Of a stretch of 6,167 bases of DNA, positions 4,954-6,167 are shown piece after piece (position 1 is the stretch's first letter; each line of letters starts with the position of its first letter). Both the position numbers and the translations under genes were made by a program. The notes beneath the pieces are model-generated. The model saw only the letters and a list, made by a program, of their open reading frames with translations, did no database searches and was not told where the DNA came from. Where the stretch lies: positions 1 to 6,167 of the forward strand of contig JAPLMO010000251.1 of assembly GCA_026386995.1 (NCBI GenBank), written 5' to 3'. The DNA is from Planctomycetota bacterium. Its GTDB lineage: Bacteria; Planctomycetota; Phycisphaerae; FEN-1346.

Positions 4954-6167
4954 ACGACTGTATCGCCGCGATGATCTTTTCGAGGTTGTCCTCGACGGCC
5001 ACGGGCCGGTTGGCGTACGCGGCCGTGCGGACGCCGTAGGCGCCGTAGTCCTCGGCCAGTTCGGCCCCGGCCTTCGTGTGATACGCCACCGTGGCGTGCG
5101 GGTCCTTGAGGGCGTGGCCCGTCAGGACGCACACGACGCGCTCGTCTTTGCCGATGACTCCGGCGGCCCGCAGTTTGCGCACGCCCGCCACACTGGCGGC
5201 CGAGGCCGGCTCGCAGCCGAACCCGCCCGCGCCCACTTGGGCCTTGGCGTCAAGGATTTCCTGGTCCGTGACCTTCTCGACGACGCCGTCTGTCCACTCC
5301 AGCGCCCGCAGGCACTTCTTAAGGTTCACTGGGCGGTTGATCTCGATGGCCGAGGCCAGGGTCTTGGCGCGACGGTTCTCGGCGTCCATCTGCTTGTAGA
5401 AGGCGGCGATGCGGGCGTCGTCCACGCGACCGTCGTTCCACGCGATCTTCTCTTCGTTGACGATGCGGTACAGCGTGTCGGCGCCGGCGGCGTTGATGAC
5501 GGCCAGGCGCGGCGGCCGCTTGATGAGGCCGGTCTCGACGAGTTCGCGGAACGCCTTGCCGAACGCCGACGAGTTGCCCAGGTTGCCGCCGGGCACGACT
5601 ACCCAGTCGGGCACTTCCCACCTGAGGCCCTCAAGGATGCGGTACATGATGGTCTTCTGGCCCTCGAGGCGGAACGGGTTCAGGCTGTTCATCAGGTATA
5701 TTTTGAGTTCCTTGGCGACCTGCTTGACGCGGTGCATGCAGGCGTCGAAGTCGCCCTGGACCTGGAGGACCCGCACGCCGTAATCGAGCGCCTGGGCGAG
5801 TTTGCCGTAGGCGATCTTGCCGCTGCCCACGAGGACCACGGCCGGCACGCGCCCGTCGACGGCCGAGTACAAGGCCACCGAGGCGCTGGTGTTGCCGGTC
5901 GAGGCGCACGCCGCGCGGCTGGCGCCCACGAGGCGGGCGTGGCTGAAGGCGGCGGTCATCCCGTTGTCCTTGAAACTGCCCGAGGGGTTCAGGCCCTCGT
6001 ACTGGAGGAACAGTTTGCCCGCCGCAAGGCCCGCGAAGGGCGCCACGCGGTCGGCCCGCTGGAGGATGGTGCGGCCCTCGCCCACGGTCATGATGTGCTC
6101 GCGCCCGGCGAAGGGCAGGAGTTCGTGGAACCGCCACACGCCGGAGAAGGCCAGGGGATCGTCCTGC
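4952..6167 (-). CDS. thrC: Threonine synthase, 5' end beyond the window
   Basis: Threonine synthase converts O-phospho-L-homoserine to L-threonine with pyridoxal phosphate, the last step of threonine synthesis. The visible 404 residues show [10 protein letters not shown] with the PLP lysine (the codon lies at about 5970-5972), STGNTSAS, the phosphate-binding [16 protein letters not shown], and the late [10 protein letters not shown] typical of the family. The frame is open to the window edge: a GTG at 6139 could be taken for a start but reads as an internal Val in [19 protein letters not shown], and no good ribosome binding site precedes it. I therefore call the gene 5' partial. Planctomycetal relatives, as I recall them, carry further N-terminal residues, often including a cysteine-rich stretch, which would lie past the edge. 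The stop is TAA, 72 bases before dapB. The threonine branch enzyme thus sits directly ahead of a lysine branch enzyme. Confidence 0.95.
   Translation of the reverse strand, partial: QDDPLAFSGVWRFHELLPFAGREHIMTVGEGRTILQRADRVAPFAGLAAGKLFLQYEGLNPSGSFKDNGMTAAFSHARLVGASRAACASTGNTSASVALYSAVDGRVPAVVLVGSGKIAYGKLAQALDYGVRVLQVQGDFDACMHRVKQVAKELKIYLMNSLNPFRLEGQKTIMYRILEGLRWEVPDWVVVPGGNLGNSSAFGKAFRELVETGLIKRPPRLAVINAAGADTLYRIVNEEKIAWNDGRVDDARIAAFYKQMDAENRRAKTLASAIEINRPVNLKKCLRALEWTDGVVEKVTDQEILDAKAQVGAGGFGCEPASAASVAGVRKLRAAGVIGKDERVVCVLTGHALKDPHATVAYHTKAGAELAEDYGAYGVRTAAYANRPVAVEDNLEKIIAAIQS

Noticed and set aside
6137..6139. GTG at 6139 as the start of threonine synthase
   Set aside because: The frame stays open to the window edge, the preceding residues (QDDPLAFSG) look like family sequence, and no ribosome binding site precedes it.

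Overview
This is a GC-rich bacterial chromosomal window (about 65% G+C by eye) filled almost edge to edge with ordinary genes. I see no RNA genes, insertion sequences, CRISPR array or phage genes. The gene set and protein wording (DUF1846 protein, PQ-loop-like small membrane protein, threonine synthase of the style seen in Planctomycetota, TruD with an archaeal/eukaryal-like core motif) suggest an uncultured or anaerobic member of the Planctomycetota or a neighbouring phylum. This is an inference from memory of protein families, held with modest confidence.

Layout: the left third is on the + strand. A short leader (1-85) carries a stem-loop and three copies of an 8-base motif, the last of which acts as the ribosome binding site. 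It is followed by a full-length DUF1846/UPF0371 protein (86-1660), a perfect 13-bp hairpin (1670-1701), and a 101-residue three-helix membrane protein resembling a PQ-loop/SemiSWEET half-transporter (1762-2067). The rest is a minus-strand gene string read from right to left: threonine synthase (5' end cut by the window edge), dapB, a predicted exported flavodoxin-fold protein, and truD. The two blocks converge tail to tail with only 11 bases between stop codons (2068-2078).

How the genes fit: thrC and dapB act on the two branches of the aspartate family (threonine; lysine/diaminopimelate), so their pairing is metabolically sensible. The flavodoxin-like protein and the tRNA pseudouridine-13 synthase TruD follow with 91- and 49-base gaps and may share the transcript. 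Every junction in the minus-strand string holds a small GC-rich inverted repeat.

No clearly new multi-gene system is visible. The points most worth a second look are the repeat-bearing leader of the DUF1846 gene, the exported flavodoxin-like protein with an interrupted phosphate-binding loop and six cysteines, the structured region just upstream of its ribosome binding site, the tandem 20-bp repeat between thrC and dapB, and the small PQ-loop-like protein.
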